Assembly (NCBI GenBank): GCA_030248215.1
Contig: JASANG010002390.1
Span: forward strand, 47,260 to 111,259
DNA: 64,000 nt
Source of the DNA: Enoplolaimus lenunculus
Taxonomy: Eukaryota > Nematoda > Enoplea > Enoplida > Thoracostomopsidae
Direction: 5' to 3'
The stretch's first letter is position 1, and each line of letters opens with the position of its first letter. The translations under genes were made by a program, and so were the position numbers. Below, piece after piece: positions 49,701-56,106 of the stretch. The notes under the pieces are model-generated. The model ran no database searches and was not told where the DNA came from. It worked only from the letters and a program-made list of their open reading frames with translations.

Positions 49701-52700
49701 ATCCAAGAACAGAAAATAATACGAAAAATAACAAAAACAAGTAAAGAGACACAAGTAAACAGTACTTAAGCCAAAAGCTACTCAGAATTAGACGAATACT
49801 AAGGTTAAGTCTAATTCTGGAAAATACGTTCTGAAACTTAGCCGCATTTTGTAACCGATTACAATTCCAACTGACTGACAATTAAGAGTAACCGCAAATG
49901 ACATAGCCGGACGGTTCTGACATATGACTTTGAATATCATCCCATATCGACTGGGAGGGAGCAGCGGCAGGGACCGCTAACACCCCTAAATCCTTCGTTT
50001 TGGATGTTTTCGCGCATACTATTCGCTCCATGTGATTCGTGAAACACTGTTCGATCTTACGTAATGCCGACAAACGTAGGGTTGCGATTACATTTGAGTT
50101 ATTAATCATTGGTATGATACACATGTCTGGTCCATAGGGCTTTCGATCAATGTTGCCCACATCGCCACATCATCGGCATATGTACATACTCACTGGGACT
50201 CGGCCGTTCCTGTAATTATCATACCGGATATATACGGTTGAAGTTCTAAATATCATAAAACTGCTTTTTACATGTCGGAATACTAGATATTTTCCAGCCG
50301 CCGCGATTCCAGGCAAGCCAAGAGTGGACACTGAAATAGAATGGAAAATCATATCCGGTTGGCATCTGGGTCCGGTTCTAGCACCAAAATTACTATCCGC
50401 TTCGGGTACCAAAATTACTACCCGGTTCCGGTATCCGGTAAAATTAATATCCTGTCGATCCCTGAACCCTGAAATTAATTGTGGTGCCTGCTCAAATGAA
50501 TACTGTATGTCATTTTTGTTTACCGGTTGCGTTGGAAACGTTAAATTATGTAAAAAATTTGACATTCACCTCGATATCCATAAGTCGACCCAAAATTTTT
50601 ATATTCCATAGCGCCAGGACTGAGTGTTTTGGGATTAGCTTGAAAGGGAACACTGATTTTATTGGAGACGGACAGTTTGAATGGTTGATAGCATTTTCTC
50701 TAAAAACTTACCGGGTGGTATGATGCAAACCATTACACCGCTCTTGATGTTGCAAGTTCGCTAGGAGCTTCCATAAATTTACGATTATTGAGCGAAGCGA
50801 AACTCCGAGCGAAGCTCGGAGTTTCGCGAAGCGTTTTATGTTTTGTACTTGGGGGTCGAAAGGTGGATGTCCGTATGTCCGTCTGTCCGTCCGAAAAGAA
50901 TCTCAGGAACGGCTGAACCGATTTTGATAAACTTTTTTTTGTTTGAAAGCCAATTATCCTGGGGTGTTAACCTCGCATTGGGTTTTAAAATTTTAAGCCG
51001 TTTATTAGCTACAGGCTAATTTGCATAATTAATTAAGCCTAAATTAGGACTTTCCACAATATTTCACTAATTATTACAGTTATAAGCAATCAAATTTTAG
51101 CACTAAAGGGTTTTTGGGTGCGAGGAATCTGCGTAGACTGTTTACAAACCTCCAAAACCGATAATTGAGCAGTTAGCTAATAGATAATTTGCATATTAGC
51201 ATAGTTCATAAGCCTAAATTAAGACTTTTTACAATATTTCGCTAATTATTAAGGTTAAAAGCAATATAATTTCAGCACTAAAGGGTTTTTTGGTGCGAGG
51301 AATTTGAATAAATAGTTTACAAACAACCAAAACGGATAATTGAATAGTTAGATAATAGCTAATTTGCATATTAGCTTAATTGACAAGACAAAACTAGGAC
51401 ATTTTAAATTATTTCCATAATTATTAGGGTTTACTGAAGGTTTTTGGGTGCGAAGAATCTGAATAAATTGTTTACAAACCTCCAAAACCGATAATTTAAT
51501 AGTTAGCTAATAACTAATTTGCATATTAGCTTAATTGACAGAACAAAATTAGGACTATTTAAATTATTCCAAAAATTATTAGAGTGGCTGAAGAGTTTTT
51601 GGGTGCGAGGAATTTGAATAAATAGTTTACAAACATCCGAAACCGATAATTGAATAGTTAGCTAATAGCTAATTTGCATATTAGCTTAATTGCTTACGTG
51701 CGTTCGAGCTTCGCTCAATAAATGTAGTCCCACTACGACTGGTTAAAGATTATTACACCACGGAGTCCGATCAAGGTATAACAACTGAGATGCTTTACTT
51801 TTGTTGGTGCTGGTGCTGGTGTTGGTGTTCGATTTTGTTATGGAAGTTCTTCGTTTCCTGCATCACTACGTCCGGTGACATCATTTTTATTGATGTTGTT
51901 ATTTCAGTTTGCGGAGGGTTTGTCCACCAGCTTTCGCCGCAAAACCTTTGACCCCAACTTTTCAGTCCCCCAACTTTTATTTTCAGCTTTTCGCATTTCT
52001 GATGGTCGGATTTTCAAAATTTGTTTCATATTTGAGGTTCTTAATGACCTCCTAAATCATTTCGCATTAAAATTTAAATTTTCAAACAATCTATATGATC
52101 CGGAGGCGGCAATATCTATCGCTCGACTCAACTTGTGATGCTGAGGCAAAATAATGGTATATTTGTCGGAACTTAGCAATAATTAATTGTAGTTTAGCTC
52201 TACAGAGATAGAAAACGATATCAATTTGTTCATGCGACGTTTTTGAGAATTGTGAATTGTTGCCAACCAACAGACATCATAAATCAATATTATACTTGTT
52301 AATATATATTATTTGTATAGTCACAAATTTTGTAGTTCCGATTCCGGTATAAATTAGCTATTCCGATTCCGATATAATCCAGTTTCGCTTTGCACCCGGG
52401 TATATAATTAAATCTACAACAGCTAGATATAGAATTTTCGGCGAATGAGCTATTGTAGGCAGTAAGGGCTTTCGGTTTTTATATATACCCTGTATGTGCA
52501 AAACACTAAGCCTAAATGCTTAGTTTGACCTTTGAAAAAATATAAAAATGTGTTTCGGAAAGTAAGCACAGTTGAGGAGTATGGGTGTATAAACATAAAT
52601 AAGTCAAACCTACAACTAAAAATTTATATTTTCTGGTTCAACACATATATTTACCTTTTGGATATTTATTGAAACAATAGTAAGTTTTTGTTTTAGGCCT

Positions 52701-52803
52701 TTTCACTGAACTCCAAGCGGAGATGCAATCGTTCGAAGAGTTCTTTACAATAATGTCATTGGACGCAGTTTTAAGATCAAAACAATTTGATTACAGTTGG
52801 TAA
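21029..52803 (+). CDS. FBXO47: FBXO47-like F-box protein (nine exons; first exon not found)
   Basis: FBXO47 is an F-box protein, expected to join SKP1-CUL1 ubiquitin ligases; relatives act in meiotic cells. Exons are 21029-21190, 23332-23517, 23836-23912, 24355-24535, 24885-25064, 29979-30134, 30532-30674, 33749-33905 and 52697-52803. All introns start GT and end AG, and phase is kept at every junction. The open stretch is 449 codons against about 452 in the human protein. The F-box is LPLEVQLFMLNIF then SKYIFSTLG. Other matches to the family from memory are EHYL...GRLLKHLTMITPTHGR, LICNWDYKECTLAYN, NRAFWLSKILNQLPIVHQAK, MLYLMFGP, IPDGWIIDNLAALLL, and the C-terminal SSGD then LFTELQAEMQSFEEFF. 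The start exon should end with one base carried over and lies upstream of 21,029. A poly(A) signal follows the stop. The introns hold many transposons, the last a 13.8-kb LTR element. Confidence 0.88.
21330..22264. repeat. Right arm of the inverted duplication and a nearby family F piece
   Basis: GTGCGACCGGATATCCGGAT at 21,332 is the start of a family F-like MITE. From 21,546 (ATTGCGCG) to 22,264 the sequence is the reverse complement of 9,903-10,658. Confidence 0.65.
21930..22264. mobile_element. hAT-like MITE, family D, inverted copy
   Basis: CAGGGTGGCAACAAAGG to GTGCCACGCTG. GTTTAATT flanks both sides, with one extra base at the right. GGATTCGGATTCGG words lie inside both ends. Confidence 0.7.
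22288..22712. mobile_element. pogo-like MITE, decayed copy
   Basis: CTGTATGCAGTTACCCGAAT at the left and CCTCTTATTCGGGTTG at the right are the ends seen at 28,801-29,121 and 61,981-62,484. The middle holds TTTCTTTTAGGCAGAACTAG, which is not shared. Confidence 0.5.
22990..23065. repeat. CCTAAG-type short repeats
   Basis: TTCCTAAGCCTAAGCC at 23,019-23,036 and again at 23,054-23,075. Related patches lie at 19,461-19,515 and 24,119-24,185. They resemble TTAGGC telomere units but are too short to be telomeric arrays. Confidence 0.4.
23332..23517 (+). CDS. FBXO47: FBXO47-like exon: rest of the F-box
   Basis: Acceptor GTAATTTTAG, donor GTAAAT. It completes a GTT codon with the previous exon and reads DSLSEMVLCSSALMCLVSKY, then IFSTLGIKRFKHYL, then GMEHYLTRFAKC. 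Confidence 0.88.
23836..23912 (+). CDS. FBXO47: FBXO47-like exon
   Basis: Acceptor TTTTTCAG, donor GTATGT. It reads GRLLKHLTMITPTHGRIAF, then VEKFYCS, matching the family segment after the F-box (LLFKRxTLLLPTKERLxF, from memory), and ends in phase 0. Reading on past the donor reaches a stop at about 24,006, which supports splicing here. Confidence 0.85.
24355..24535 (+). CDS. FBXO47: FBXO47-like exon
   Basis: Acceptor TGATTCAG, donor GTGAGT. It carries GWGRLIHRLICNWDYKECTL, then AYNAIVCYGELN, and ends in phase 1. An inner GTGAGT at 24,376 could serve as an alternative donor, but using it would drop the conserved part. Confidence 0.85.
24737..24790. mobile_element. Fragment of the Tc1-like family I end
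   Basis: TACAGTCACGAACAGAAGTG, then GATCGTTACCCAAGCGCGG, matching the start of the element at 31,269. Only one end is present. It lies inside an FBXO47 intron. Confidence 0.45.
24885..25064 (+). CDS. FBXO47: FBXO47-like exon
   Basis: Acceptor CGCTGTTTTAG, donor GTTAGC, which is weak. It reads DDPLLEYQLQCFYTRFF, then NRAFWLSKILNQLPIVHQAK, then MLYLMFGPRLR, the best-conserved stretch of the family. I chose this acceptor over TTTCGTAG at 24,853 because only this one keeps the phase of the previous exon. Confidence 0.88.
25065..28250. other. Unassigned GC-richer intron block
   Basis: It opens with CAGGGTGCAAAGCGGAACTG (25,070), a hAT-like end whose inverted partner is not seen here. From about 26,340 to 27,800 GC content is clearly above its surroundings and no long open frame is found. 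A minus-strand promoter-like segment lies at 26,560-26,830, and AATAAA on the minus strand at 25,360-25,365 could end a transcript from it. The right edge carries TGTGATACATCACA at 28,231-28,244. It may be an old solo LTR or a non-coding transcript unit; I cannot decide. Confidence 0.35.
26560..26830 (-). promoter_or_regulatory. Promoter-like segment with TATA and six CCAAT boxes
   Basis: On the minus strand TATATAAGAG (26,594-26,603) has six CCAAT/ATTGG motifs within 220 bp upstream, near 26,623, 26,641, 26,681, 26,711, 26,751 and 26,816. They occur in both orientations. Transcription would start near 26,570 and run toward lower coordinates, antisense to the FBXO47-like gene. The transcript has no recognised coding frame. 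Confidence 0.5.
28648..28735. repeat. (AAC)n/(AAT)n microsatellite
   Basis: Six AAC units, then about 17 AAT units, then mixed AAC/AAT. Simple repeat; the long leucine or isoleucine runs in the reverse frames are products of it. Confidence 0.95.
28801..29121. mobile_element. pogo-like MITE with TA duplication
   Basis: Ends CTGTATTGACCCGAATAAGA and TCTTATTCGGGTCACTACAG, flanked by TA on both sides. ACCCGAATAA inverted ends with TA targets are typical of pogo/Tigger elements. It is non-coding. The copy at 61,981-62,484 is closely related. Confidence 0.7.
29376..29715. mobile_element. hAT-like MITE, family A
   Basis: CAGGGTGCAACCGGAATTAC to TCCGGTTGCACCCT, with ACCGGAATCGGAACCGG words inside. 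The target duplication is worn. Confidence 0.7.
29716..29978. other. Intron, nothing recognised
   Basis: AT-rich intron sequence ahead of the exon at 29,979. No repeat or gene was identified. Confidence 0.3.
29979..30134 (+). CDS. FBXO47: FBXO47-like exon
   Basis: Acceptor TTTTATATCAG, donor GTATGT. It reads RVVWDHCTTVVPTDSQTINA, then LKQLGETIEIMWNSEKHWMP and NRVISILEELI. This matches the family block beginning VVWxE and the VISLVDEL helix, from memory. Confidence 0.85.
30532..30674 (+). CDS. FBXO47: FBXO47-like exon
   Basis: Acceptor TTCTCCTTTTAG, donor GTAATA. It reads IPDGWIIDNLAALLLFCPLD, then ICVRIMVNRISSGRFQEVG, and aligns without gaps to the family segment VPREWLLENNARLL. An inner GTAAAT at 30,612 is not used, because the next 21 codons also align. 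Confidence 0.85.
30675..31268. other. Intron, nothing recognised
   Basis: Includes GGCGGTCGCAGTCGTAAGTT near 30,890, which looks like a donor site but has no matching coding frame. Confidence 0.3.
31269..33227. mobile_element. Tc1/mariner-like element, family I (GATCGC)
   Basis: Ends TAGTCACGGATAGAATTAAG and the inverted CTTAATTCTATCCGTGACTG with TA at both flanks. CGCGATCGCGG and ACGATCGCGACC words repeat inside the left end, and CGACTACGATCGCC inside the right. It is about 1.96 kb with a Helentron-like insertion at 31,643-32,410. No transposase frame is recognised. Confidence 0.6.
31643..32410 (+). mobile_element. Helentron-like element, copy 5
   Basis: TTGAGCGAAGCGAAACTCCG at the start, GTAGTCCCACTACGACTGG at the end, three tandem units. 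It is complete and is inserted in the Tc1-like element. Confidence 0.65.
33480..33713. mobile_element. MITE family C fragment
   Basis: Ends GACCGAGACCTTCCATCCCTG with GGTCTCAGATCTCGG and ACCGAGACCGAGAC words. It ends about 35 bp ahead of the exon at 33,749. The left end is unclear. Confidence 0.45.
33749..33905 (+). CDS. FBXO47: FBXO47-like exon
   Basis: Acceptor TTATGGTTTTAG, donor GTAGGT. It reads NATVGVKILRAVACSVSTSD, then LQHSVAVIIRT, then IFEYFSSGDL. The last part matches the family's LQ.VA....EMLQ.IMSGD. Confidence 0.8.
33906..34632. other. Intron start, nothing recognised
   Basis: Start of the last FBXO47-like intron. Only a weak family D-like word (GATTCCGAATCCGAACC at 34,064) stands out. 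Confidence 0.3.
34633..35812 (-). mobile_element. Helentron-like element, copy 6, with a nested MITE
   Basis: Reverse orientation: AATCGTAGTGGGACTACG and TTGAGCGAAGCTCG at the left, GAGCTTCGCTCAA at the right. The MITE at 35,214-35,660 splits the conserved GATAATTGGCTTTCAAAC stretch. Confidence 0.6.
35214..35660. mobile_element. hAT-like MITE (AACCTGAAAA family)
   Basis: CAGGGTGGCCGCGACCTGAA to AAGCCGCGGGCACCCTG, packed with AAAACCTGAAAAA words inside both ends. Its insertion into the Helentron-like element leaves TAGTTG at the left and TAATTG at the right, a worn target duplication. Confidence 0.65.
36150..36862 (-). repeat. 3' LTR
   Basis: Minus-strand start TGTGAGCGGTCGC, end GGGTGGTTTACA. 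It is longer than the 5' LTR. AATAAAGTTTTAACTCG-like sequence near 36,298-36,305 may be the poly(A) region. Confidence 0.85.
36863..36870 (-). other. Polypurine tract
   Basis: AGAGGGGA on the minus strand, immediately before the 3' LTR, where plus-strand DNA synthesis of LTR elements is primed. Confidence 0.6.
37090..42154 (-). mobile_element. Extra coding-like block of the LTR element
   Basis: About 5 kb between integrase and the 3' LTR, richer in GC than the surrounding DNA and densely open on the minus strand in overlapping frames. The frame nearest the 3' LTR (37,090-38,679) has a folded-looking middle, one possible membrane segment (APPAVFLLIGAYILATAI) and an Arg/Asp/Ser-rich tail. The frame at 38,831-39,304 is predicted coiled coil (QLQEELRQVRSSYEEQ). 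Frames at 39,636-40,436 are rich in Pro, Thr and Ser. I see no signal peptide or envelope motif. The function is unknown. Confidence 0.6.
41747..42154 (-). mobile_element. Exonuclease-like segment of the extra block
   Basis: The first part of the extra block reads NIIRAARTNIISLDIKGVNL and then TLQIGMTEGATFVVDLQAF. The pattern LDxxGVNLG followed by LQIG......VVDL resembles the start of DEDD-type 3'-5' exonuclease domains such as EXD1/Egalitarian. This is a pattern match by eye; the rest of the domain is not evident. Confidence 0.4.
42584..44352 (-). mobile_element. Integrase region with C-terminal PHD finger
   Basis: Integrase core motifs: GVDVIGPLTKTAQGN (first Asp), VSDQGPCFISELYK (second Asp), HHQANGLVERWNQT (Glu). 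An upstream HH-CC zinc region includes CIPCARFKPGP. Downstream is a GPLxKxHxxxxR-like beta domain (VVIMKKRETIDAKR). The C-terminus (about 42,610-42,790) has CGVC, CDLCLHWYHFRC and WYCPTC, a C4-H-C3 PHD finger. PHD or chromodomain tails are thought to guide integration to chromatin. Confidence 0.85.
44509..46720 (-). mobile_element. Reverse transcriptase and RNase H region
   Basis: Reverse transcriptase motifs include WRFCVDYRQLN, FSTMDLQSGYWQI and MPFGLTNAPATFQ, then VRSFLSLTGYYRQFV of the connection region. RNase H follows with DSHRFKDTETRYAITEKECL and VVTDHYSALV, then ADAMSRPP near its end. About 250 residues upstream of the polymerase core resemble the long pro-RT linker of Ty3-like elements. 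Confidence 0.88.
46721..47190 (-). mobile_element. Protease and zinc-knuckle region
   Basis: GMLDSGADLTLMH is the aspartic protease active-site motif. Farther upstream near 47,150-47,190 a CSNRCYHLSKNC pattern fits a nucleocapsid zinc knuckle. Confidence 0.7.
47190..48720 (-). mobile_element. Gag-like region
   Basis: Gln/Pro/Thr-rich coding-like sequence ahead of the zinc knuckle, with QQKSREMFLKTLTLEQRMAF as its clearest helix. Part of it is present twice in tandem. A capsid fold cannot be confirmed by eye; position and composition suggest gag. Confidence 0.5.
48895..49291. mobile_element. hAT-type MITE, family A, inside the LTR element
   Basis: CAGGGTGCAACCGGAATTAC to ATTCCGGTTGCACCCTG, with the exact 8-bp duplication GTGATAGG (48,887-48,894 and 49,292-49,299). 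It is almost the same as the copy at 1,323-1,719, including the middle. It inserted after the LTR element. Confidence 0.9.
49490..49507 (-). other. Primer binding site
   Basis: TGGTGACCACGATCTCTC starts directly after the 5' LTR on the minus strand. TGG is the complement of a tRNA CCA end. The tRNA is not identified. Confidence 0.6.
49508..49982 (-). repeat. 5' LTR
   Basis: Minus-strand start TGTTAGCGGTCCC, end GGGTGGTTTACA. It aligns to the 3' LTR at about 95% identity by eye but is shorter. Confidence 0.85.
49988..50785. other. Intron with family F words, no gene
   Basis: GTATCCGGTAAAATTAATAT and CCGGTTCCGG words near 50,340-50,460 look like one end of a family F MITE. The rest is unassigned. 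Confidence 0.3.
50786..51742 (+). mobile_element. Helentron-like element, copy 7 (complete)
   Basis: ATTGAGCGAAGCGAAACTCC at the start, then GGATGTCCGTATGTCCGTC, then about five tandem units, then TTCGAGCTTCGCTCAATAAA and GTAGTCCCACTACGACTGG. It is the best-preserved copy. Confidence 0.65.
51743..52696. other. End of the last intron; hAT-like end
   Basis: TTCCGATTCCGATATAATCC and TTTCGCTTTGCACCCGGG at 52,363-52,398 form an inverted hAT-like end. Its partner may be the isolated left end at 25,070, but they are far apart. An open frame at 51,905-52,138 has no good donor in phase and is not counted as an exon. Confidence 0.3.
52697..52803 (+). CDS. FBXO47: FBXO47-like last exon
   Basis: Acceptor GTTTTTGTTTTAG. 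One carried base makes AGC, then LFTELQAEMQSFEEFFTIM and 15 further residues to a TAA at 52,801-52,803. The match to the family ending LF...A...F is short, so this exon rests mainly on phase, acceptor quality and the poly(A) signal that follows. It lies 18.8 kb from the previous exon, beyond the LTR element. Confidence 0.65.
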
Positions 52804-52926
52804 CTTCGTTGTATAATAATATATTATTAAGTATATACTTAATTGGACTACACTGCATAATGTTCATTACATCGTATGCACGAAGAAAATTGTGTTATAT
52901 TTGAAGAAAAATGTCTGTAAAGTTGA

Positions 52927-52932
52927 AATAAA
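52927..52932 (+). promoter_or_regulatory. FBXO47: Poly(A) signal of the FBXO47-like gene
   Basis: AATAAA 124 bases after the stop codon, followed by a T-rich and GT-containing stretch at 52,948-52,985. Confidence 0.6.
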
Positions 52933-53113
52933 TATTCAAATTCCACTGTCATCCCATGCTCTTTATTTTCATGTCCCGTTTGTAACCAGGATGTGACGGG
53001 ATATCAATTTGTGAGATACCTGAGCCGGATAGTGATTTTTATCGGAATCAGATATGGCATATTAATTCGTATACTGTTGGCAGCATTTTAATCGCGGAAA
53101 TGTATGTGTTTAC

Positions 53114-53881
53114 CAGGGTTCCAATCGGAAGTAAATTTTGTCGGAAGCGGAATGGAATCGGAATCTAATTTTTTGTTGGAATCGGAATCGAAATTTAAGT
53201 TTTAGTAATTATATATCACTTTTGTTACAGTGCGTTTCTCTGTATTCTTCACAGTTTCAGTAAAATTTGCTTGTATAGCTGATTGTATTAGCGATCTACT
53301 AACCTATAAAATTATGATATTAATGGAGGCCTGCCAATTCTAAGAGCAGTCTGTCATTTCTCAAAGCACAGGAACAACTTTGCCTTAAGTTTAAATGCAG
53401 TTAAGCATCGTTTTGAGCATTTCAAAACTTTAAATATGAAGTCTTATGAAATCGTAAATAACAGGAACCAGATTTTTGAAAATTAACCAATTCAATGGAG
53501 CGTCGTTTTCAGTACAGTAAGGATACTGTTGAACCAAATATCGAGCTATATTTGAGAACTAGTCGTTTAACATCACTGCGTTCCGCTGTGAAGTAGAATT
53601 AAAGTTTAGATTTTTTATTCGTTTAACGACAGCTTAAAGTTTTCAAATGCAGTCACATTTGACAATCAGCGAAATAACTTACTCTGCTACTGAGAATACT
53701 TACTAACAAAAACAAACAGATTTGTAAACGAACGAAAAAATAGGCAAAATTTAAGTTCAATCAGCTTAAAACTCATAACCGAAAAATTGAAATTCCATCA
53801 TCGGAATAGAAGTCAGCCGGAATCAGTACCAAAATTTTTTCGGAATTTTTAAGCCGGAATCGGAATTATGTTGGAACCCTG
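53114..53881. mobile_element. hAT-type MITE, family E (CGGAATC)
   Basis: CAGGGTTCCAATCGGAAGT to AATTATGTTGGAACCCTG, flanked by GTGTTTAC (53,106-53,113) and GTGTCTAC (53,882-53,889), a 7/8 match. GGAATCGGAATC words lie inside both ends. Confidence 0.75.
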
Positions 53882-54125
53882 GTGTCTACTGAACCCGGGT
53901 ATGAAAGTTTTGATGCAGGTATACTCGCTTCTAAACAAAATTTAAGTTCAATCAGCTTAAAAACTCATAACCGAAAAATCGGAATTCCGGCACCGGAATA
54001 GAAGCCAGCCGGAATCGGAACCCAAATTTTTTCGGAATTTTATCCGGAATCGGAATTCCGTTGGAGCCCTGGTGTTTGCTGAACCCGGGTATGAAAGTTT
54101 TGATGCGGGTACACTCGCTTCTAAT
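53747..54125. repeat. 190-bp tandem duplication over the family E end
   Basis: CAAAATTTAAGTTCAATCAG recurs at about 53,747 and 53,937. Each unit holds the right end of the family E MITE and its flank (GAACCCGGGTATGAAAG). Confidence 0.8.
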
Positions 54126-54169
54126 CAATTTCAAAGTGCAAGTGCAATTTCTTAATATTTACCCACCTA

Positions 54170-54260
54170 CATTTTCATAAGAAACTTGAAACCAGATATA
54201 CATTTTCGTAAGAAACTTGATACCAGATATACATTTTCGTAAGAAACTTGAAACCAGATA
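54170..54260. repeat. 31-bp tandem repeat, three copies
   Basis: AAGAAACTTGAAACCAGATA plus TACATTTTCGT, repeated with few changes. Confidence 0.85.
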
Positions 54261-54383
54261 ACGTAGAAAAACTTTAACTTTTAAGGTGTTTTTATCGTAT
54301 GAGAGTGAAAATTATATAGTGAGTACTTAACATCAATGCGCTGTAAAATTACACAATTGTATTGAACGCAGAAGAAAAAACAA

Positions 54384-54600
54384 GGGCGAGTAACGATAAA
54401 GGAATTTTGCGCGGGTAGCGGGTAAGGGATTTTTGCGCGGGTAGCGGGTAAAGGAATTTTGCGCGGATAACGGGTAAAGGAATTTTGCGCGGATAACGAG
54501 TGTAGAATTTTGCGCGGGTAACGGGTAAACGAATTTTGTGCGGGTAACGGGTAAAAGAATTTTGCGCAGGTATTTTCGCGGGTAAAAAAGTTTCCGTGCG
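54384..54600. repeat. 27-30-bp minisatellite (CGGGTAACGGGTAA)
   Basis: Seven to eight imperfect units containing GGAATTTTGCGCGGGTAACG. They may be the expanded subterminal words of another MITE, beginning AAGGGCGAGTAACG at 54,381, but no inverted end is seen. Confidence 0.75.
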
Positions 54601-54710
54601 TAAAGCGCAGCGCGGATAAAAATTTATTATCCACTTTCAACTTTGGTCCACGTTTCAAAAGCAGCGCAATTTTATGATATATATTCGGCACCACAACCCA
54701 GGGTTCCAGC

Positions 54711-55314
54711 CAGGGATGTGCGGTCTCGGTCAAAAAAGCGAGACCGAGACCCAACCTACTGAGACAGAGAGTTTGATCTCGGTCAAATTTTAACTGTTTC
54801 CGAAGATAAAAATAAGATTTTTCTAACAAAAGTTTTCGAACATTTGTTATCTGCTCCGAATTGCCGTTTTATACAATTAAACTATCAGATCGCCGCCACA
54901 CTTTATTTTTCCTTTATTTATCACTTGGCCACTGTCCCCATATCCTTCGCACAGGCTCGGAACAAACACCACTGTCTGAAAACACCGTCGGTACTCGGCA
55001 TAGTACCTATTCAAAACTATAGTGTTGTTTTTAATGCCAGGCATACCGAATAGACAACATTTTTTAAACATAGCGTGGATATAATGTGGATGAATCATAA
55101 TTTTTACACAATGCTTTAAAACTCAAATTCCATACGTCAGTTAATAGCAATGGTTTACCGCTTTTTCATCTTTTTGGTTTCGATTCGCAAACCACCAGGC
55201 CAGCCAAATCCCGAGAGTTGCCGAGACCGAGGCCATCCAAATGCCGAGACCGAGGCCATCCAAATGCCGATCCCGAGACCATCCAAATGCCGATCCCGAG
55301 ACCGCCCGTCCCTG
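54711..55314. mobile_element. hAT-like MITE, family C (GAGACC)
   Basis: CAGGGATGTGCGGTCTCGGT to CGAGACCGCCCGTCCCTG. GGTCAAAAAAGCGAGACC and GCCGAGACCGAGGCCATCC words lie inside the ends. It appears nested in a CAGGGTTCCA...GAACCCTG element (about 54,699-55,420). The tandem duplication breakpoint at 54,932 lies inside it. Confidence 0.7.
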
Positions 55315-55646
55315 GTTCCATGGGGAACTATGTTTTACCGGAGCACGGACATGATTTAAATTTTTCGTGAAAACAGAAGCAGGAATTGAATTTTTGCAGA
55401 AAATTCGGTAGAACCCTGCGTCAAACGTAAATATCCAATATCCGGTAGTGTAGATTATTTACCAAATAACGGATATCAGTTTTTCCGGATACTCAAACGG
55501 ATTTTAGGTCGCTCAAACGTCTGCTTATATTTGTTGATGGACACTGCTTGGTTTAAACCTGTATTAAACCGATGCATCGGCATCGGTAGAATCGGGATAT
55601 ATTTTTGACCGCATGCCGATACGAATACTTTTAATTTTAACATATC

Positions 55647-56050
55647 CATGGTGGAACCGGATTTCCGGTTCCGTCAATTTTTGACCTTCCGGTTGCGGTA
55701 AATTTTTACCTGAATTAAAAATTCCGATATTAAATTTTAATTGGTAGAGATTAAGATATTTTACAAAAAATGACGTTAAAAATTAAGTACCTACATTTCA
55801 TTTATATAAGTATAAAACCTTGACAATCGCCGAAAATAAACCGTCGAAGATAGATTGTGCTTCCGTGGATTACGAAAATCTAAAATACAGCAGATAGTGA
55901 ATACCTGTCTCGAAGTAAGGGTTATTTCACTAATAATATTCAAAAAAATTAAAATGAATTTTTTGGTGGCATGTATTTTTCATTTTTCGGTCCGGTTCCG
56001 GTAAATTTTCAAGTTCCTGTTCCGGTAATTATAATTGCGGTTGCACCCTG
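55647..56050. mobile_element. hAT-type MITE, family A, in unit 1
   Basis: CATGGTGGAACCGG to ATTGCGGTTGCACCCTG, with the exact 8-bp duplication AACATATC (55,639-55,646 and 56,051-56,058). Confidence 0.8.
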
Positions 56051-56106
56051 AACATATCGGCCCTATAAAAAACTTAAATCACAGAAATATAATTTCGAGC
56101 TATAGC

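Larger units (their letters stand above)
36150..49982 (-). mobile_element. Ty3/Gypsy-type LTR retrotransposon (broken)
   Basis: A single 13.8-kb insertion flanked by the 5-bp target duplication CCCCT (36,145-36,149 and 49,983-49,987). LTRs run TGT...ACA. Reading 5' to 3' on the minus strand it has a primer binding site beside the 5' LTR, gag-like sequence, a protease, reverse transcriptase, RNase H, integrase with a PHD finger, about 5 kb of extra coding-like sequence, a polypurine tract and the 3' LTR. The order pro-RT-RH-INT is that of Ty3/Gypsy. Where the LTRs align they look about 95% identical, so the insertion is not ancient. It is a fossil with roughly a dozen interruptions. It lies antisense inside the last FBXO47-like intron, and a hAT MITE has since inserted near its 5' end. 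Confidence 0.88.

Noticed and set aside
49983-50060. Similarity between the outer flank of the 5' LTR and the sequence before the 3' LTR, suggesting a second element
   Set aside because: The exact CCCCT duplication on the two outer sides supports a single insertion; the shared AAATCCTT is short enough for chance.
51905-52138. Open frame after TTGTTATTTCAG in the last FBXO47-like intron
   Set aside because: No donor keeps phase with the next exon, and the product does not match FBXO47; the flanking exons join well without it.
25070-52398. A 27-kb hAT element from the left end at 25,070 to the right end at 52,398
   Set aside because: The ends match in type (GTGCAAAGCGGAAC and GTTTCGCTTTGCAC), but the span contains conserved FBXO47 exons and many other elements; two separate fragments are likelier.
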